A stretch of 64,000 nt of DNA, from the NCBI GenBank assembly GCA_022316685.1, contig JAKJHU010001568.1, positions 1 to 64,000 on the forward strand, in the 5' to 3' direction. The translations under genes and the position numbers were made by a program. The DNA is from Progne subis subis. Taxonomy: Eukaryota > Chordata > Aves > Passeriformes > Hirundinidae. Below, one piece after another: positions 59,126-64,000 of the stretch. The notes under the pieces are model-generated. The model was not told the DNA's origin. It worked only from the letters and a program-made list of their open reading frames with translations, and did no database searches. Each line of letters begins with the position of its first letter. Position 1 is the first letter of the stretch.

Positions 59126-62100
59126 TGGGGTAAAAAGATGAGCCACAGTCAGCTGGCCTTTTTCATACCATGGTCTTCTTATTAAGTCCTGTGTTCCTCT
59201 CTCCTGCCCCAGAAGGAGTGTGGTATAGTGCAGCAGAAGGAGAGGGTGTGAAGAGAGAGTGATTTTTACCAAGTTTTGGATTTCCATCTGTGGAGTGTAA
59301 CTTATTTAATACTTGTTTATGCCTTCCGTGCTGGGTGGGAGGACAAATTCTGGATTAGTTTGTGCAGTAGTGGTAGTACAGATCCACGTGTGGTCTGTGC
59401 ATCCTCTGCCCCTGAAAATGAGACAAGGCCCCTGAAAATGTTAAGGAAAAGAAAAGCATGGAGCTGGAAGGGAAAAGAATGGTCTTTGTGAATCACCTAG
59501 GAGTACATGTTCATTCTGAGCACATACTTGGCTCAGCAGGTGGCATTATTTACTGACCAAAAACATCAGTCAGCATGGCAAGCTATGGGCATTTCAAAAT
59601 CAGAGAAAAACATCATCATAAATACCTCCCTTGATTATATAGCTCCTATTTTTAATTTATTGTCCACAGTAGGTGGAGAAGATTGAAATTATAGCGGTGA
59701 TTAAAAATGAGCGGACAGAAACCTAGCAAAGTAGTCTGACACTTTTGAGAAATGCCCAGCTCTAACTGGAAGAAATCTGCAATCACTGCAGTGCCTCATT
59801 GTGCACCCAAAGCACGGCCACCGCTGTCTGGGGCTGGTGGCTGGGTGGTGGGAAAGGCAAGGCAGCAAGGCAGCAGAACACCCTCAGAGATTAATGGTGT
59901 ACTCTCTGCTTGTCTCCAAGTGGTTTGTGAATGAACACACCTGGAGAGACAAAACCTTGGTTTTTTGGGATGTGCACTAAAGTTTCGTGTTTCTTGAATC
60001 TGGTATTCAGTGGATACAAAAGATCATTCTGGGTAGTTACAGCAGAGAGTTCTATTTTGTATTGAAAGATTAAAACAGTTCTGTAGGGATTTCTATAAAA
60101 TCTCAAAAATTAAGAAAAATGGGACTCTCATTATTTCAGGTGGGGAGAGGAGATGAAGAGATTACGAGATTGACTGGAATGCTGGAAAAAACTGGCTATG
60201 AAATAAAAATGTAGCATCTCTAAAAACCAGATGTGTGTCTTCTGCCAGTGCTTCCTAAGAGGAGAGGATTTGAAGGAGAAGAGGTTGTCAGTGGCTCATA
60301 TTCTGTGAAAAGTTCTGCATGTTTGGGAGGTCAAAACACATCACTGGTCCAGCATGGCCCATCAGGAGAGGCCTCTAGCAAATCCTTGGAAGTCTTCTCT
60401 TCAGGAGCTCCCGTGTGCAGGTGTTTAAAAACCTGTGACATCAGTGATACCCCCTGAGTGCTCAGGTGTGATCTCTAGGAACCAGCTGGAAGCAAGTGTT
60501 TAACTCAATGAACTGCAGCAAAAATGCCTCAGGGTCTCTGTAAAACAGATTTGGGCTCGGTTTGCCTGTGGAGGAACTGTTTCGCACATTTTCAGGGATT
60601 CCCATCCAATGTGCACACACAGAGCCTTTGTTCAGTGCAGAGAATTACCCTGCCATTAAAATGAAGTTCTTCCCTTAATCTAAGGTTTAGAATTCATCAT
60701 GACAAATCTTAATGAAAGGCCTGTGTAAATTTGGATAGTAATAATTCTCTAGCACTTTGACTTAAATCTGGGAGCTCCCTCCATTGCCTGAGCTGAGTCA
60801 TGTTACATTTTTCATTTGGTTTATTCACAATAATTTGTCTTAACCTGCTGCAGAGCATTGTCTCTGAATCCACACAAACTGACAGTAACAAGTCCTCCGT
60901 TAGTTCTTTAGATTGAGACTATGGAATGACAGCTTTCAGTAGTTAGTGCTTTGTTGGAAGCTTGATAGGACTTAAAAATGCATTGATTTCTCCCTGATGG
61001 GCTGCAATTTGTGATCTTTAAATCTTCAATGAGGTGCTGCTGCTTTTCTTCACTGAATACAGAGTGCTGGGCAGGAGAACAAACATGACTTCTTCAACTT
61101 CATGTTTGAAATTTTTCAAGTATTCTTCTCCCTCCACCTTTTTTTAAGTGCAGTATGACTTTAATTGTATGTGTCCAGAACCGGGAGAAACTTTTCCAGT
61201 GCGGGAGGAACTCTTGTGTTCCCGATCTTCCTCTTCATCCTCTTTTTCTGACTTAGTTCTAACACAGCAAAGTGACACATGCCTTCTCTTGCTGATGCCA
61301 TCGCAGCATTAATTAAACTGAACACTAATTAGCATGAGGGTCCGAGCCTGCTGTTCCTTTTTGCTTTGCACATTCCCATAAAAAGTGTTCAGTGTCTCTT
61401 TATTTCTTCCAATTTCAGTATTGCTTAGGTTCATGGGCTGCTGTGAAGGACAATTTTGTCTAAACATGAATTACTTTTGATTTCTAGATGCTAATGAAGT
61501 GGTTAATTACTTATGACCATATTGCATCATTGATGACATTTCAATTTTTAGGATAATTACACCAGTGGGTGAAGCTAAAGAATTATTCCTTACAGTTCTG
61601 TAAATCTTGCTGTTTTTATAATAAAAGTAAGAAAAAAATCATCATTCTGAGGACTTCAGTCTGTAAATTATATAACTGTTAGTTGTTTACTGAAGTTATC
61701 TGATATTTCTAGAGCAACTCAGCAATATAAGATAAATTGTGGGTTCTATATAACCATACTTTGATGGGCAGACTAAACATTTACTGAATTGTTTATTCAT
61801 AGTTTATATTTCTAATTTAGCTTCATGGAACGATTTTTTTTTTTTTTTTTTTTTTGGTCAAATTACATTAGATGTGGAGTGTCTAAAGCCATGTGGTAGC
61901 AAGTAGAAGTGGTAGAATCAAAGAAATAAACCCAAAAACCTTCCTCCCCAAATCATAACAACTTCCTCCCTCAGCCCAATTTTGGAGCAGGCTCTCTCTA
62001 AAGGTGTGCTCTGTCCATCTGTGCTCTATCCCTTGTGAGGGGGAGTCTCATTAATCACTGCTGAAGGGCAAATGCTGTTCTGTAGCACCCCCATTGCTAA

Positions 62101-64000
62101 TCCAGGGGCTGTGGGGGTCAGGAACCTTCCCACCAACTCTCACACTCTTGGTGGGGCTGGTGGCTGCAGCTGTTTGCAGCAGGAGTCAGACCATGGTCAG
62201 GATGCAGCTTAGATGGTGTGAGTGTTCTCAGTTTGTGTGGTACTGAAGAGTCAGAGCCCACAACATTTCAACACACGAGTGTCCTGACATCCTGAAAGCT
62301 CCCTTCCCAGCTCCAGAGCTGCCTTTCCTTCTGCTGCCTCTTCCCCTCTTATGTCACTGACTGTTTCCAGACACTTGTCCTACCTCATTCTAATACAGGG
62401 GAATAACTCTGAATCGACTGGCACTGGGTCATGGCTTGATGACGTGATTGCCACTCCAGCTGGAGGACAGAAGTGGGAGAAATGAAACATAATGTAGATT
62501 GCAAGCTTAAATATCTGAGACTGAACCTGAGTTGTAGCTGTCTGCACAACTGGGAATGCAGCTGGGTGGAACTGAGCCCAGCCAGTGATGGAGCAGCTAC
62601 AACACCTCGTAAATGTAACCAAGTGGCAAATCAGTTTGAATATTTTCAGTGAACTGTCAACACATGGCCTGCAAGCGTGAGTTATTAGTGAATAGTTTTG
62701 TGTAATGTGTACCTGCAGAATTTCACAAAATGTTCAGAGAGATGACAGGTGAAATGCAGTGCATAAGTTATTCATAACAATTATTCACTTAGCTCTATTC
62801 ATCACGGAGATGAGACAGAATTATTGACTGGACATGGAAACAAAATTTCATTTCAGAGAGATGATATTAAAATACTGACTGGTGTGTTAGTGCAATTATG
62901 CTGTGACTGTAAAGACTTTACTCTTCTGCAGTAAAATTTGCCGTGGGTATTGCTGCAAGATTGATATTCTCCATGGCTAGTACTCTGGATTTTTCCTTTA
63001 GCTACATAATGGAACGTAGGTTCACCATTGATCTCTTCCCTTTGTGAAATTTTTGCTTATTTCCTTTGTTTATAATCTGCTGATAGGCAAATACTGTGCT
63101 CAGCTGGATGGAATGGAGACTGGTTAAACTGGGAATGGTAGATATGTAGGCTTCAAGCATTTTTCCTTGTGCTTGGATGCCAGTCTGCAGCTCCTGTGAT
63201 GTGTGAAGGAGGCTGCCTTCTCTTACCACTTTATGTTCAGCATGTGAGCATGGCTCCTGCTCCAGCTCTGTGTGTGAGTATTTGCACTGACACGTGAATA
63301 ATCTGGCCAGCAGGTTGGGAAAGAGCAGATAAAATGTTATCTGTGGTGCAGTTGCCATCCACATATGACCAATGGATCTAAATGGTTATTGTGAAAGTGT
63401 ATTCATATTTCTCCTAGGTAGGGGATGTTTCCTTTAGTCAGCTCCTTAGGTTTTTGAAACATTTTCCTCTTGATTTGCTTCATAAGGTACAAAATTATTA
63501 CTAGCATGTCTGGTGCAGCACCTGCATGGCTAATTTATTATTGGCATGACCCTAATACTCCAAGTCTTACAAGAAATTGATATGTCGTTGTGCTAGGAGC
63601 TGCTTTTCTGCAAAAAGATCAAAAAGTATTTCCTGGAGCTGTCCTGTGTAGTACAGTCTGTCCACGGGCACTTAGCATATCAGTCCTCATAAGGCATTGG
63701 TGTATTGAGGCATAAATGACTCTTCTCCCCTCAGCCACAGTATTTTCCCTGCAGTGTGAGCTCCTTGCTGCGTGTCCATCTCCTGCAGGTGTACTGTAAG
63801 CATGGGATCACAGAAGGCTACAGCTGGTTTTGAGCTCCTTGCCTGAGGGACAGGACATGAGACAAAACGAGTTGTCTGATTTTAGCACCACGAGTTGTGC
63901 ATTGAGTCAATCCAAGCAGTAATTTCAGATCAGCACTTGAAATCACTTTAATACCCCTCTGCTCTTTCCAGTTGTCCTGGGCTTGTTTTCAGAATCACAG
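59126..64000. other. Intergenic, no gene recognised
   Basis: AT-rich; a 22-base T run lies at 61834-61855. Reading frames are short and unconvincing on both strands. Confidence 0.5.

Overview
The window is vertebrate nuclear DNA, most likely from a songbird. It carries degenerate CR1 LINE 3' ends, several families of avian-type LTRs, class III (ERV-L-like) endogenous retroviruses, and a PIM-type serine/threonine kinase gene of the sort expanded in passerines. There are no bacterial features. Most of the window is AT-rich intergenic DNA made of decayed repeats.

Layout. 1-6.6 kb: unannotated AT-rich sequence. 6.6-7.4 kb: minus-strand LTR plus a piece of retroviral interior. 7.4-12.6 kb: plus-strand ERV copy 1, old and broken (gag, pro, RT, RNase H, integrase, truncated 3' LTR). 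13.5-17.2 kb: GC-rich island on the minus strand with an intact PIM-like kinase gene (E0 to E5) and, directly upstream, a long TATA-driven exon encoding a one-pass membrane protein. 18.9-19.6 kb: inverted, deletion-scarred copy of the kinase gene's ends. 20-24 kb: low-complexity and unassigned sequence. 23.9-24.6 kb: solo LTR of the copy 1 family. 25.05-25.39 kb: 339-nt pure pyrimidine tract. 25.4-51.9 kb: intergenic DNA with CR1 fragments and six or so solo LTRs. 51.99-58.47 kb: complete provirus (ERV copy 2) with paired LTRs, a CTTGT target duplication, a Lys-type primer site, gag and pol, and no env. 58.5-64 kb: intergenic, one CR1 end.

How it works together. The only convincing host coding unit is the kinase locus. 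The upstream membrane exon ends at a strong donor in the same phase (phase 1) as the kinase exon acceptors, and the two parts lie in the same orientation. A membrane-tethered PIM kinase can therefore be modelled without any frame break. This is the most interesting host observation. On the retroviral side, both ERV copies keep an amber codon followed by a hairpin between gag and pol, which suggests stop-codon readthrough in the ancestor. Neither provirus has an open pol. All start codons, splice sites and repeat limits here were read by eye; no search was run.
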